From the NCBI GenBank assembly GCA_019671135.1, contig JAHRHY010000004.1, positions 248,001-312,000 of the forward strand: DNA of 64,000 nucleotides, read 5' to 3'. The number at the start of each line of letters is the position of its first letter. The stretch's first letter is position 1. Source of the stretch: Linnemannia hyalina. Its lineage: Eukaryota; Mortierellomycota; Mortierellomycetes; Mortierellales; Mortierellaceae. Position numbers and translations under genes: made by a program. The notes under the pieces are model-generated. The model worked only from the letters and a program-made list of their open reading frames with translations, made no database searches and had not been told where the DNA came from. Shown here in pieces: positions 22,524-34,501 of this stretch.

Positions 22524-25291
22524 CCATGAGAGCGAGGGGTGAGGGCAAAGGGTGTTGGTGTTGGTGAAGAAGAAGGCAGAGGGAGAGTTGAAGGATGAAG
22601 AGAGAAGGAAGAGGGAGAGTTGAAGGATGAAGAGAGAAGGAAGAGGGAGAGTTGAGGGATAAAGAGAGAAGGACGAGAGAATGAAGAGAGAGGGAGGAGG
22701 AAGAGAGAGGGAGGAGAAGAGAGGAAGAAGAGAGAGGGAAGAGAGAGGGAAGAGAGAGGGAAGAGAGGAGAAAAGGAAGAGAAGAGAGAATGTGGTCAAA
22801 AAAAAAGTACCTATGGTACGTGTAAATGCATATGCGCAGTACATTTTTGTAAAAAAAGACAGTAGCGGGATCATGGTGAAACACACCAATCGCCATCGCG
22901 TCCTCTGGCCTTGATTTGCCATCATTGTTTTGCCATCATTATGCATGGTGGGAACAAAGCAATGAACATCCGGAATACCCTGGTACCCTGACTGTACATG
23001 TGTAATGATGATCATAATGGGGTCATGTGAAAACATCCAGAGAACGCTGGTACCCTGACCGTCCATACGTAATAATAGCCGTAGTGGAATCATGTAAAAT
23101 TTACGTAGTAGAGCCATGTAAACTGGAGTTGGTGCCATGGCGCTGGGCACAGAAGTGGCCTTGAAACCTCCTTCGAGACTCTGTCGATAGGCCTGACTTT
23201 ATCGAGCAATTGTGAGGCCAAAAAGGGCAGCTCGCTGCTATTGCGAGCCCACACAGATGTGCACCATATCTGAGACTAATGCAAGGCAGCATTCCGACTG
23301 CATATTGTGAAAGTGAAAGAACAACAATAAAGGTGCTATAGTAAACCGATGGCTGTTGACAGGACAGTGGAGGTGGAGTTGTAGGTGCGAGGGAAATGTT
23401 TCCAGAAGTCTTTGATCAATGATGCTTATCTGTCTCGGATATGTCTTGGATGTCTCCATCATGGAACCAGCTGGTAATTTTATACTTGGACAGTACCAAT
23501 GACACATACTCACATGCTTTCTTCCTGGCCTTTGTTACCTGCAACTACTCTTAGGGACTTCTTGGACGTCTGATTCTCAGGGTGGCATCAACATGCGTCT
23601 TTTCCAGCACAGCATGTACATTATAGAGCTCACTCGCGTCTTGAGTAAACCATTCTCGCCATATATTGGCTGAACTACAGTGTTGTCTGTATCTTGATTA
23701 AACATTCTCATCCCAGTATTTCTGCAAGCGATAAGGAACTCTTGCTCTTTTACGGAAGGGAAGACACTTCTTTGTGGAATCATCCCCCGTCTTTTTCTTG
23801 TATCCTTGTCTGTGATTCATGCTCTACACATGTTCCATTGTTTCTTGCCACGCTTTCTTCCAAAGGCTTGCAAGGAACAAAGACAGGCATGTCGGAGAGT
23901 ACCTTGGTCTTTGGTATACTCCTTTGTTTTGATAAAGAGAAGTGTACATGTGTACTCGCTTTCTTGCAGCTGGTGATGGTTAATGATATTCTTATTTACA
24001 TGTTTGCAGGCTTCCTACAGTAATAGCTCCACACAAAAGAGGGGTCAACCACAACCACATTTTTCTCCTTTCTTCTCCCTGACCAATAGATTTTCTCCTC
24101 GTCCTATCCAATACATCCTCTTCAATAGTTATCCTCAGTGCCGACACCAAACAACCTCAACACCTGCAGGATAGCACCTCCAGACATCATGACCAAGATG
24201 AGCCCTGTCAAGTATGGGTTTACGGTCGACTTCGCCACTTTGTGATCTGCATACGCCGCCACAGGTTGGGGAGGTCCGCCCGATGTCTTTGGCGACGCTC
24301 CTGATGGTCTGCGCTTGGCTATTTTGTGAAGGGCGTTTAAAGAGCCAGAGCGACGAGGTGGCGGTAGGTGATTAAGAGGAGGTTATCGATAGTGTTGACC
24401 ATGGCAGGCACTGAATGGCATCTCTAATATCCAACTCGACCACAACGACACCGAGTCACCTTGTTCTCGGGCCTTTTCTTACCATTGCGAGCGCGGATTG
24501 TGGGGGATGTAGTGTTAGCCATTTTTTTTTGTGTATTATTGACGTCGAGAGTGTGTGGTTCTTCTGTCGCCTAACTAGTTATGCCTTTTCCGTCTTGGTC
24601 GAGATATCGCCTTGGTGTGTTGCTATTGTTGGCCTGTCAAAATTCGCTGGACTGTAAAGGATGTCGTATAGGTGTTGATTGTTATGAGTTGGTGGGTAGT
24701 TTGGAAGAAAGTAAGAAAGAAAGAAAAGAAAAAGAAGAGGTAAGGCGAAAGGGAAAAGTAGAAGTAAAAGAACGGAGACCACAAGGAATAGTCAGGAAGG
24801 AGCAATAGGGAGTCAACCATCATCCCTTTTTATCCTTTTCCATTGATACACCGTCCTTCTCCTCAAATCGCGTACTCAGTCCTTTTCTTACCTTTTCTTC
24901 TCTCTCCTTTCTCACTAAGTGCAAGGGAATAGGGGGTGGGTGACAACCAAAACAATTCATTCATTCATTCCACCCTTTTGCCTCGAGAATTTTTTGCTAA
25001 TTAGAGGACGTGCAGATAGTGAAAGCGAGCGCACACTATGAACCCACAGACTTTTTCAAAATTCCTCTTGTCAGTCACGTGACTTAGGAAGTGTGGGTCT
25101 TGGAGGGAGTTGCCCTTGGCTGGCCGAGTCGTTGGCGTCAGTGCCCGGTTGAACAGGGTCACTTGTCGAGGGAGAGGGAGAAGGGAGAGTGGAGTTTCTC
25201 TCGGCAACTCCTGTATCCAAAGGAGTATCTTCAGGGTCAACGGGCATAACTCGAATAGCGGCAGACGAGGAAAAGGATGTATGTATATATG

Positions 25292-25308
25292 TGTGTGATA
25301 TGTGTGTG

Positions 25309-25341
<33 letters not shown>

Positions 25342-25342
25342 A
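25292..25342. repeat. (GT)n microsatellite
   Basis: A tract of GT dinucleotides interrupted twice (gata, tttg) lies next to the end of the Crypton region. Confidence 0.85.
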
Positions 25343-25385
25343 TATGCTCCCTCTCAATATCGCGAATAAAGACAGTAACTCTCAA

Positions 25386-25514
25386 GACCTGCTCGTATCG
25401 TGGAAGAAAGGTGTTTTATGTCAATAACTATTCTCCAAAGGCTAGAAACTACTATTGCTACCAATGGTCAAAGGGCATAGTGCCTACCTGCTCGTATCGT
25501 GGAAGAAAGGTGCT
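25386..25514. repeat. 26-bp direct repeat pair
   Basis: The word cctgctcgtatcgtggaaga with its extension aaaggtg occurs at about 25386-25411 and 25489-25514, 103 bp apart in the same orientation. It lies about 330 bp outside the stop codon of the Crypton open frame. Confidence 0.8.
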
Positions 25515-25840
25515 TTTCCAGACACTCGCAGGCAAGCGCGTAAAATAGCGAAATGGCCACCAGAAGCTAAGCCACTCCAAATCACCACAGAAGACACCTC
25601 AAGAGACTAAAGAGACTCTTGCTTCAAGACAGTTCTGCAGAAGTGAGGCAGAGGGCCCACAGAGGTCGACACAAAATAAAGCACAGGACTGTGGCGTGTT
25701 TATGTATGCTCGCGTCTGCATTCAAGCCATTTGTTTCTATACAGTACGACCTTTTATTACAAGTTCTCTCATAAAATGACTGAGCAGCAATGGCAACAAG
25801 AAGAAAAGAAAGAAAGTGAAGGCGATAGAGGAACTATTCA

Positions 25841-28057
25841 TCATTTATTGTGGCCGTTTCTGCGAGTACTGTGCTTCTTTGAAAATTTGTGTAGAGACTC
25901 ATTGCTGTTCTTGATATCCCACTCCACCAGCCTGATAGCCTCGCTCTCCCTGTCTCGCAAGTCTCCGGTAAGAGTCAGCATTCGAGTCAACACTCCACAC
26001 ACGATGCCTTTTTTCCAGCTCCACAAGCTGTTGTAGTGGTTATTCGACTTTGCTGGATCCGCGTATCGCCATTGGAAATGGTGTAGCGTCTGTGGGGGCC
26101 GTTTAATCTCCAAATTTGAAGGGTGCCTGCCATTGCTGTTGTCCTTGATTCCATAGAACCATTCATCCCAATGGTCCTGAAGTGAATGCCCCCTCGAGAT
26201 CATTTCATACTTGAAGTCCATATCGACAGGATGAGTCAAATTGCGATCGTAGGCCAGCTCATAGGCCAACTCGTCCAATCTCTCCTCCAAATTTGGAATG
26301 GTCTCAGGCGTTTGCTGTGCCGGTTCCTGGACTACTGATGGCCCTGAGCATGTACCCTGTCCTGTTTGACTCAGGTCCATATCCTCCTCAACCATGACCA
26401 GCTCGCTCTCCAACTCTTCCGCATCAGCATGCTCCGTCTCCGAATCATCTGCCAGGTCCACACAGCTTTCCTTCGCCCCAACCCTACTCGAGCTCACTAG
26501 TTGCTTTTGTTGGAGACGTTGCACATTCGGAGAGCGAGTCTGTTGGACAACGACGGAATGGGTTGTGGATGGCGATAATGATGCTCCGTGGACAGTGGCC
26601 GTTGGTCCTAATATCTCCTCCGCCTTCCGTAAATTCCTTTGATAGACATTTACAGATTCCTGAAGTGTCATCACCAAGGCCAGGTTTTGTATCTGACTCG
26701 ACCTCCCAAGTGCTGATATGAAAGTATCCGTTTGTCTGGTTGAAATGTTGGAAAATGCGGTCGCATCCATGGTCTCTTTGAGTTTCAACCAGCTCTGGAA
26801 TTTTGTCGTAAGATTGTCGCTGGCGTCGTCGAAATGTCGCTTAAGATGCTTTAGTCCATCCGTAATCTTGCTGTCCAGATTTCGAATCTCATGCTCCAAG
26901 GTGGGGGCGTTGAGGCGTAGGCTATCGGATCGAGGGGGCGCGGCATCGTCCATTACTGTGGAGAGATCCCTGCTAAATATCTGGAAAGCAACAGACTTGA
27001 AAAGAGGATGTGCAAAGAGATGGTGGCGGCTGTACTCGGATTGTTCGTCGGGGCGGAACTGCTGGAGAACTACTGCATCCTGCAAAAATACCTTCCTCAG
27101 GTGCACAAGCAGGAGTAGGAACTTGAGTTGCAGCACCTCAGACTTGTTAGACTGGGCTGGGAGGGCCATCCTATTGGTAAGGGGCCTGTTGTGGTTATCG
27201 GGTTTGTTTGTCATGATGTTCAGCGTCCATTGGAGCCAGTCAGGATGTCCACCGTAGTAACGCTCGATAAAAGGAAAAACCATTCGTTGAAGTTCGACCG
27301 GAGGTAGAAGGTCCTCTCGTTTGATCAATGGAGGCTGACCTTGTTGGGTAGAACCAGCCATACGATATGCGACACCCTTTGGAAGAGGATGCAAATAGTG
27401 AGTGGTGAGGCGACTTTGATCTCTACACCACCCTCCATGCTGCTTGATAGCGGAAATAGACGCACCAGAATCGAGTTCGTGGTTGGCTCCGGAATGGCGG
27501 TAGAAATGTGTGGGTTGATCCGTGACTATTCCAGTCTGCTCAAAAAGTCGAGACATACCGTCCACATGCGCATGAGGCGACATCTGTTTATCCCTGCCGT
27601 TACCATGCACTAGATAATGCTCCTCCCATTCGGACTCGTCGAAGTTTGGTGGATCGTTTGTCAGCTGCATAAGGGAACATAAAGGTAAATACAGAAAATG
27701 AAGATGAGTAAATTGCTCGCGTGAATTCATTACCACATTGGCATGAACTAGCAATAACTAAACATCAGACTTACATCCCATAGACAAAAAAGATAGAGAG
27801 CGAGAGCTCCAATAGGGCAAATCTCCGTGTTTACATTCCAGACCGCAACACCATAGGTACATTCTCCGTGTCGCATCGCTTTCCCTTGAGTCATAATCAG
27901 GACGACGGCAAGGGTGCGCGATGTAGTCTCCCCGCTAGACAGATTTGCGAAGGAGTGAAGATTGACGTGGGGCAACTTGTAGTATCGGAGGCTCTCGCCC
28001 CGCATCATCATAAAATGCCCCCACGACGCCAAAAGCCTAAGGCGAACACCGGTAATT
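25841..28057 (-). pseudogene. Crypton tyrosine recombinase catalytic and GCR1_C-like region
   Basis: Two exons (from about 28057 to 27775, and 27664-25841; intron 27665-27774) stay open for about 700 codons. Catalytic residues of tyrosine recombinases are visible: Arg in MMMRGESLRYYKL, H-x-x-R in THFYRHSG (about 27490-27513), GGW following, and the nucleophile Tyr in TTHYLHPLP. The C-terminal ~120 residues, with DHWDEWFYGIKD and SLWSWKKGIVCG, resemble the GCR1_C DNA-binding domain common in fungal Cryptons. The catalytic half appears intact, so the element may have decayed recently from its 5' side. These enzymes cut and join DNA through a phosphotyrosine bond. Confidence 0.72.
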
Positions 28058-29875
28058 TTTTGGGGCTGGTTCTTGGTGGGTACGCCTGAAAGATTATACC
28101 GCTCTCATCAAATCCTGTATGTTCTGGAGCTCTCTTCCGTCTGCATGACCGATGGTCGCATATTTCTTTGCCTCCGCAAGTGGGTCACCTATATTGAAAA
28201 TAGAGATCAAGGCAGACAGTGTCTGTCAGCCTTTTTCTTATTAATCGTAAAACAAAATAATTGTGTTACATCGATAATAATTGCATGTTCACTATTACCA
28301 GCTATTCTCTCCTGGTACTTCGCAGTCATTATCCGATATACTGTGCTCCGTGGATGTGGTTGTTGCAACATGTCCTTCATTCCGATAAGTTGTTGGTTTC
28401 TGTAAAGATCGACAATGATACGCCTTCACAGTCTGTAGAGCGGGCACAGTCATGGCATAGGTGCCATTACTTCTTCTCTTCTCGCCTTTCGCAAAAAAGG
28501 TAAAACCGCCTTCCTCCGATCGCCACCGCCGTCATCCCCCCCCTTTCCGCCAGACCGTCCTGCATGTAGTAGATGAACTTGCCGTGAAAAACTCGAAAGT
28601 CAACTTTCTTACCGACATGATATCCCTTCCGCTTGCACCATCTCTAGAGGCCCACAATATAAGAGACGAAGGTAAATATCAGCCGATTCCGATGCATCCC
28701 AAGTAAGGGCTCCAGATCATAAGCGAGTTATTTGCTAGCATTTAACGTACCCTCCAGTGCATCGTATGAGACCTTGGTAGACGGCGCTAGTTGTTGGCGG
28801 CGCGTTTTTCCGCCACCGGCCACGGCGCGTCGTGTGCTGTGCATCAATTCGATCGTGCACATCTCACTGGCTGTGAGCTCCGTCCTAGTTGGGTCGATCG
28901 CCTGGGCACTCTCCGGCTTGGCTGAGAGGCATAGTTGCCGATTCATTTCCAAGTCTATCCTCGCGTAACGATCCTCTGATTTTTCCTGTGGTTTCCGTTG
29001 CATGGGTATTTTAGACGTTGACTGGCTCTTGGCGTCCTGTTTTTCTCTTTCGACGACATCTGAAACGACATCCTGTTGAGTGTTCCCCAAAATGACTGTT
29101 CGATCATCCAGGCGTCGTCTTTTGGAACTTGAAGGCTCGCTTGCTGGAATGTTGGCCGAAAAATGCATTGGTTCCATTATGATTTCAACAGTGTCTTCGT
29201 CTGTATCCTCGCCGTCGTCATCATAGGTGCTGCTGACATCGCTTTCGTATGCGTCGCAAGGATGTTGAGCAAAATACGCTCTGTAGAAGGATTCTAGTGG
29301 TCCATGAAAGTCGCTCTTGTTTTCCTCGACAGGAGGCGGAGCTGGGGCCTGCTCAAGTTCTTGGTATCCGAAAACAGACCCGTCCTCTTAAAAGGCTTCA
29401 ACCATGGCGGGACCCAAGTGCGCAACTCCAAGCATGTTATTCGCGCTCAAAGCCGTGTTGCTGAGGTCTGAGTTGGTATTGGTAGCGTTGTTGTCGTGGT
29501 TCTCATTGATTGCGGCACTCTCAATAGCTGGATAAAATGGCCAAGTAAGTTTGGTGGAGACATTAGTATCGAGTACCGGGGACTCGCCAGGGGCATGAAA
29601 CAATTGCAAAGCAGACACGGCATAATAGTTACGGTGGATGTACCTGTCACCGTATCCTCTCCTTCAACTGCAACTGCGGGTACAGTCTCTCCGTCTGCGC
29701 CAATTGGGATTGCTCTTTGTGCCTCAACTACTTCTTCCCCACTTCCTCTGCGTCCTTTGCCCCCTCTGCCTCCCTTGACTCTGCCTCTGTTCCTTGGGGT
29801 CGACCCTTTTTCATGAGATTCATGGCGCGCGGCAGATTCAGGTAGTCTAATGGATGGCGTCTCAGGGGGATGCAT
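25841..29875 (-). mobile_element. Degenerate Crypton (tyrosine recombinase transposon)
   Basis: Minus-strand pieces in order form a Crypton protein. An Arg/Glu-rich disordered N-terminus (ATG at 29875) splices at 29645ish to a segment ending HLGPAMVEAF. Then TAA at 29388-29390 interrupts a frame that otherwise continues (SVFGYQELEQAPAPPP, SKRRRLDDRTV, LAPSTKVSYDALE). A core-binding exon reads WCKRKGYHVGKKVDFRVF, then DPLAEAKKYATIG, the catalytic domain with RGESLRYYKLPH, and a final long exon. Junctions near 28735/28698 and 28100/28057 do not close in phase. At least one nonsense codon plus phase breaks imply an inactive copy. No flanking inverted repeats were seen, as expected for Cryptons. 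Confidence 0.7.
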
Positions 29876-30174
29876 GATGAGAGGAGTCGTTTGCGTAATG
29901 GAGTGTGCTGATGTGCCGTCAAAGTTATTACGAAGGGAAGGACCGAGAAGAAAAATGACTCTCCAGGCACAGTGAAATAGGCAATCAACTATTACCCCAC
30001 CAGCTATTGCCTAGATTTCATTATAAGCCACCCGTGATACATTGTCCTTATTCAAATAATATATAGAAAGATACAATCGCAGCTGAACAATGTATTACGA
30101 ATGGTGAATAACGACTCTCTATCACATAAAGTAGATGGCACGAAGGTACACGCGAGAAAAGGATGTCGGGATAT
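29876..30174. other. Spacer between Crypton and thioesterase
   Basis: About 300 bp of AT-rich sequence with no gene seen. It presumably includes the 3' UTR of the thioesterase gene. Confidence 0.4.
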
Positions 30175-32316
30175 TTACAGCTTGGGTGTTTCGACAGTGG
30201 CAGCAGGGACAGGGGTCTTAGGCTGAAACCTGACAACTCCCTCCTGTGCAACCGAGATCGCCAACGTGCCGTCCTCCTTGTATATCCTTCCGAACGTCAA
30301 TCCGCGATCGCATCCCGAGCGAGGCCTATCGATATGTTAATAGCAAAGCTATAAATGTCAGAGATTGTGACAGTGCAATGCAACGCTCAACATCACATTT
30401 GAAAGGAATGTGAACAAAGACGACAAACTTACGTCTCGCAGACATAGAGGAGCCACTCGTCGGCACGGAAGGGGCAGTGAAACCACATGGAGTGGTCGAG
30501 GGAGGCCATCATGGTGATCTTGGGGCTGGGACCAGATCTGCGCGAGAACCAGGAGCTGCCGTGGGCCAGGGGCACGGTGTTAAGCAGGTTGTGGTCCGAT
30601 CCATAGGCGACCACGCACTGGTGCAGAGCCAAGGCATCGCCCAGCTGGCCCTTGCAGCGGATCCAGAACGACTGATCTGTCCTGACCTCGGGGTTCATCA
30701 GCTCCTTGAATGTATGGCGCTTCGTATCCTTGAACTCCAATGCCACCGGCTACATTGATTGTCAAACAAAGAAAAAAAGAGAACTGTTAGAAATCATCCG
30801 CACTTTTCTTTTTATGATCATTATAACTCTGCTCGCTCTTGAACGTGTACATGCTGGTAGAAAAGTTACCTCGTCGAGACGAAGTCTCAAAAAGTCCTTG
30901 AGGTTTTCGGGGAGCTTGGGGTTATCGATCATGGCGTGGATCAACTCTTCCTGGCTGGACAGAGTGCTGTGGTGGGGCACATTGGGCATGGGGTACTGAT
31001 GGCTCGGTGCGCCAGGGCGAGGCACTTGGTAGCTGGCTGTGCACACAAAGATGTTCTTTCCACGCTGCTTTGCCGTCACCGTTCTCGTGCAGTATGACTT
31101 GCCTATTAGATAATGAAGTTGATAGGTGGTACTGTGAGCGACTGAGAAAATGATAGGCGCAATGGATCAGATCTGCTGCTTATTGTTTTCTTCCTTGATA
31201 AGTTACCATCGCGAACGCGCTCCACATGGTAAAGGATCGGAGTTGTGTGGTCTCCAGGCAGGAGGAAATACGAATGCAGGGACTAATACGACGATCCAAT
31301 TGGTGCCAGGGGTACACAAGAGAAATTAAAAGTGATCGAGAGGGCAATTAGAATCCATGGAAGCGTGAGTTGGTATGCATGATTAACTCAGGAGAAAAAA
31401 ATGGCCCAAGTAAAAGGGAGTGAGCATTCTTCTCTCCGACTGACTCTCTCCACTCTTCCCATGTGGCCATTGTCTGGGTATTCCTTTCCCTTCTGTTCTG
31501 TGTTTGCGGATCAATAATTAGCCCCTCTGTCACTCTATCTCCAAATCGCAGGCGAGTCCGCGCAAGCGCGGGCAGCAAAACTACTGGATCGATTCACTTG
31601 CACACGGACAATAAGAAAAATAGAGTGTGGCTCTTTGATGGGTGGGATTTGCTTACATGGACAGAGAAATCAGTCGACACAGTGTTTGTGGCAGCAACCA
31701 GCGCCTGTCCGACAACATTTCCTCCTATGTAGTCGAAAGCACAACAAGCACGTCAGTTTCTCAAGCCGATTCAAAGACATAAGCGAAGAAAAGAATCAAA
31801 TCGGATCAATAAAGAGGAAGTGAGGCTCCAACATACCGAAGACACCGCGTGCGCCCATGGGAACCCAGAGCTTCTTGGACCGGTAGAGGTCCTTGTCGAT
31901 CTCCTCAAGATCGAGCATGGTCTCGATGATGGTGTTGTCTAGGAGCAAGAACGGATCCGAACCACGAACCGTTAGTGGATGGAATAAGAAAAAAAAGGAG
32001 TCGTGGGCGGGTTTGGGGAAGGGCGGAACCGTCAGTTTGTGAATCTGTGGAGAGTGGGCGTGGAGTAGGACGATGATCTAAACTCAGCCAAAAGGCTGAT
32101 AGTATGCTTGTGTTCACTAAAATGTTCTTTTGACCCAGAATGCTGTTCTTGTCCTGTTGCTGCTCCTTGCTGTTGCTGTTGACGAGTGGAAGGGTGTCGC
32201 CTTCACTCTGAATGTGAATGCATGAAGCAGAGAGAAGGGAGCTTACTAGTAGTTCCGTCAGCGTCGGGATGGGGGGTTGTCGAATTGGGATCGACTGTGA
32301 GGTGAGAGTCGGACAT
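30175..32316 (-). CDS. TES1: Acyl-CoA thioesterase II, ACOT8/TES1-like, peroxisomal
   Basis: Seven exons on the minus strand (32316-32247, 31938-31837, 31724-31657, 31282-31207, 31102-30870, 30749-30433, 30325-30175) close in phase and give 338 residues. Double-hotdog blocks are clear: NVVGQALVAATNTVS, VHSLHSYFLLPGD, ILYHVERVRDG, SYCTRTVTAKQRGKNIFVC in the first domain, and MASLDHSMWFH, FRADEWLLYVCE and RGLTFGRIYKEDGTL in the second, including the catalytic Asp of ASLDHS. It hydrolyses fatty acyl-CoAs to free acid and CoA during peroxisomal beta-oxidation. The C-terminus is PKL, a plausible variant of the SKL peroxisomal targeting signal that ends human ACOT8. Confidence 0.9.
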
Positions 32317-33057
32317 GTTGCTTAGTTGTTGGGTGTGTGTGAGTACTGGTTGTTGTGCAGTTGAAGGTTTTGTTAATGAAGAGAGGCAGGAGTGGATTGA
32401 ATGAGAGTGGAGAATGGAGAGTAAAGAGTGGAGAGTGGAGAGTAAAGAGTGGAATAAGAAGAAAGTAAAGCGAGACAATAGTGCAAAGGGAACACCTTAT
32501 TTTTGTATGAGCTGTTCGACTCCCTCGTGAACCCAGAAAATGGTGTCCGAGCCGACAAAAATTTGTCATTCGCACATGGATGGTCTAGGGAAGGGAACTA
32601 CTCTTCTTGCACAAGCAACTGACACTACAGCTGATACCACTCTTCACTCCACCTTGCCGGCATCGTTAATGGATGACGAACTTGTTGGTACTAATGCTGG
32701 TCTTGTCTTCGTTGTGTTATCTCATACAAGCAAGCTTGCTTTGCGCGTTATTGCCAAGAGTACGAAAGGATCGCTTCATTTCTCGCTAATGTAGATACCC
32801 TGCTCTCACTGTACACTTTTTATTTCCCGCCCCAAAAGACACTCTCGTTTCCCCCGCCTGTCCCGAGAAATGACATCGCACATGTATAAGAACGTGGGCC
32901 GTGGAGCAATGACATATTTCTTAATCCCCAAAAGCGCGCAGCAGTGTTTATATCGCCTTGTCCCTCTTGCCAGACGAGATTGCAAGTAGTGTATTATACT
33001 CATGCGAGGAATAGGTGTTGGGCTTAATGTATGGTGTATGTTCATTGCTGAGGTCCT
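32317..33057. other. Intergenic region
   Basis: This holds the upstream region of the thioesterase gene and the 3' side of the methionine sulfoxide reductase gene. A tandem block of 'agagtggagagtggagagtaa' type lies at about 32400-32455. No exon is supported. Confidence 0.4.
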
Positions 33058-33861
33058 CTAGATGACGCCGCGCCAGTCGCAGGCCTGGACGAGGTATTTG
33101 GCCACAACCTCCAATCCAGCCTGATCCACCTCATCAAACCCCTCCGTCACCTCGCAATCCAGATCCAGCACTCCAATCACTCGCTATGAATACATGCAAT
33201 TGAAGTGGAAAAAAATATTAGTATCCTTCACAGCATCACCTTAATAGATCATTCATGCATTAAACATACAAACAAATAACAAAGAGACGTACCCCATCGA
33301 GCACCAAAGGCACGACAACCTCTGAATTAGAAGCAGCATCACACGCAATATGTCCTGGGAACTCATGCACATCCTTCACCAACATCGTCCGCGCCTCAGC
33401 AGCCGCAGTTCCACAGACACCTCTTCCGAAATCAATGTTGGTGCATGCCACTTTTCCCTGGAAGGGTCCCAGGATCAGAGCCTGTTTCGTAGATGGGGAG
33501 GATTGGTCGAGGACGTAGAAGCCGACCCAGTTGATGGGTTTGTCGGTGACGGCTCGCAGGCCGTGGTAGATCAATGCCGAGCTGTTTGCCAAGTTTGTTA
33601 CCTATCATTGTTTTCCATTGCATCCAAAAAAATATCAATAATTAGAGTCTCAAATAACGATCTACAAATTGCGTGCGGTTGTGGGGTCAAGGACTGACTT
33701 GCATAAGACAGTATTAGTAATCGGGGATCTTGAAATGAGGAATAGTATGTGTGTTTTACCCAGTTGCGCTGGCCGTCGGTGACGCCTTGGATCTGAAGCT
33801 CCAGGTCCTGATAGAACTCGGCTTTGTCGGAAGCTGTCGACGCTGAGATGTTGGGTGTCAT
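33058..33861 (-). CDS. Free methionine-(R)-sulfoxide reductase (GAF domain)
   Basis: Three exons (33861-33760, 33601-33293, 33183-33058) encode 178 residues in phase. The single GAF domain shows NWVGFYVLD, VACTNIDFGRGVCGTA, DVHEFPGHIACDAASNSE and VIGVLDLDCE. Three cysteines lie at 87, 97 and 121; their 10 and 24 spacing matches yeast fRMsr (C91, C101, C125), so catalytic and recycling residues are complete. The enzyme reduces free methionine-R-sulfoxide with thioredoxin as electron donor, part of oxidative stress defence in the cytosol. A thioredoxin-domain protein is encoded about 8 kb away, but nothing here shows that they work together. Confidence 0.92.
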
Positions 33862-34501
33862 GTTATGTTCTTGATATTTTTCCTTGTGCGTTGAGGTTGT
33901 TGTAGTGTTAAGGGAGTTGTCGCGTGATGGGCCTTGTGTCCTGCTGCGAATGAGGTCCTGAACTGGAGTGAAGTGAATGAATTAGTGTGAATGAGAGAAG
34001 AAAGTGTCCTGAGAAAAAGTGATGGGAAAAGAAGAAAAAGCGAAGGAAGATACCCACGGTTGTTTTTCTATTTATCCATCCAGTCAGCCCGTTAGTCATC
34101 CATGCAAAAATGGCGAAATTTTGCCTTGTTGAAACTCAGCGAACGAACGACGCAACAACACTCACAGCGACGACGTCTTTGTTTTTGTCCACGCTTCCTC
34201 CTCTTTCGCTTTCATACTTGACCAATAGCACTCGTTCATATTGGTTTTTAATTGTTAGCTTTTCTACATATTTTTTTATTTTATGATCTTTTTTGTAAAA
34301 GAGGAAGAGGCAAGATGCGAAAAGCGCTTCAAAAATGAGTCATTATCCTACTCAACGATTGGGGGTTGTTACAAAGGAAACGAGCGAGCCAAATAGCACT
34401 GAAGTAAGGGTAGTAGTCGTACGTCCATGTCCAGAGTCCGGGGAATATATAGATCAGTGGTCGGAAAGGGAAAGAAGAAAACAGAGTCCAGTGGGACATC
34501 C
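33862..34501. other. Intergenic region
   Basis: Upstream region of the fRMsr gene and 3' UTR of the kinase gene. Only short unsupported ORFs are seen. Confidence 0.4.

Larger units (their letters stand above)
20500..23148. mobile_element. Duplicated element, copy A (one terminal arm)
   Basis: About 2.6 kb is repeated with only scattered differences, in inverted orientation, at 55905-58435. The left end (20500-20830) starts near 'aacgagggagtgtcgtttgtgaaa' and matches, by eye, both terminal arms of copy B. The right arm seen in copy B is missing here; similarity stops near 23148. The interior carries a 39-bp tandem repeat (21129-21202), a purine-rich microsatellite (about 22000-22110 and 22580-22790), a spliced minus-strand ORF (22523-21931) and plus-strand ORFs such as 21527-21748. 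No transposase is recognised, so it may be a non-autonomous element or a segmental duplication. Confidence 0.6.
22524..25840. other. Gene-poor accessory stretch
   Basis: The rest of duplicated copy A runs to about 23148, including a long GA-rich tract at 22580-22790. Beyond it no exon chain can be supported; scattered ORFs below 110 codons have no recognisable motifs. The stretch 24180-24330 has higher GC and reads like exon debris. A GT microsatellite occurs at 25292-25342 and a 26-bp direct repeat at 25386 and 25489. Confidence 0.4.

Noticed and set aside
26718..27257. Plus-strand ORF of 179 codons opposite the Crypton
   Set aside because: It is antisense to a recombinase frame with clear catalytic motifs and has no features of its own.
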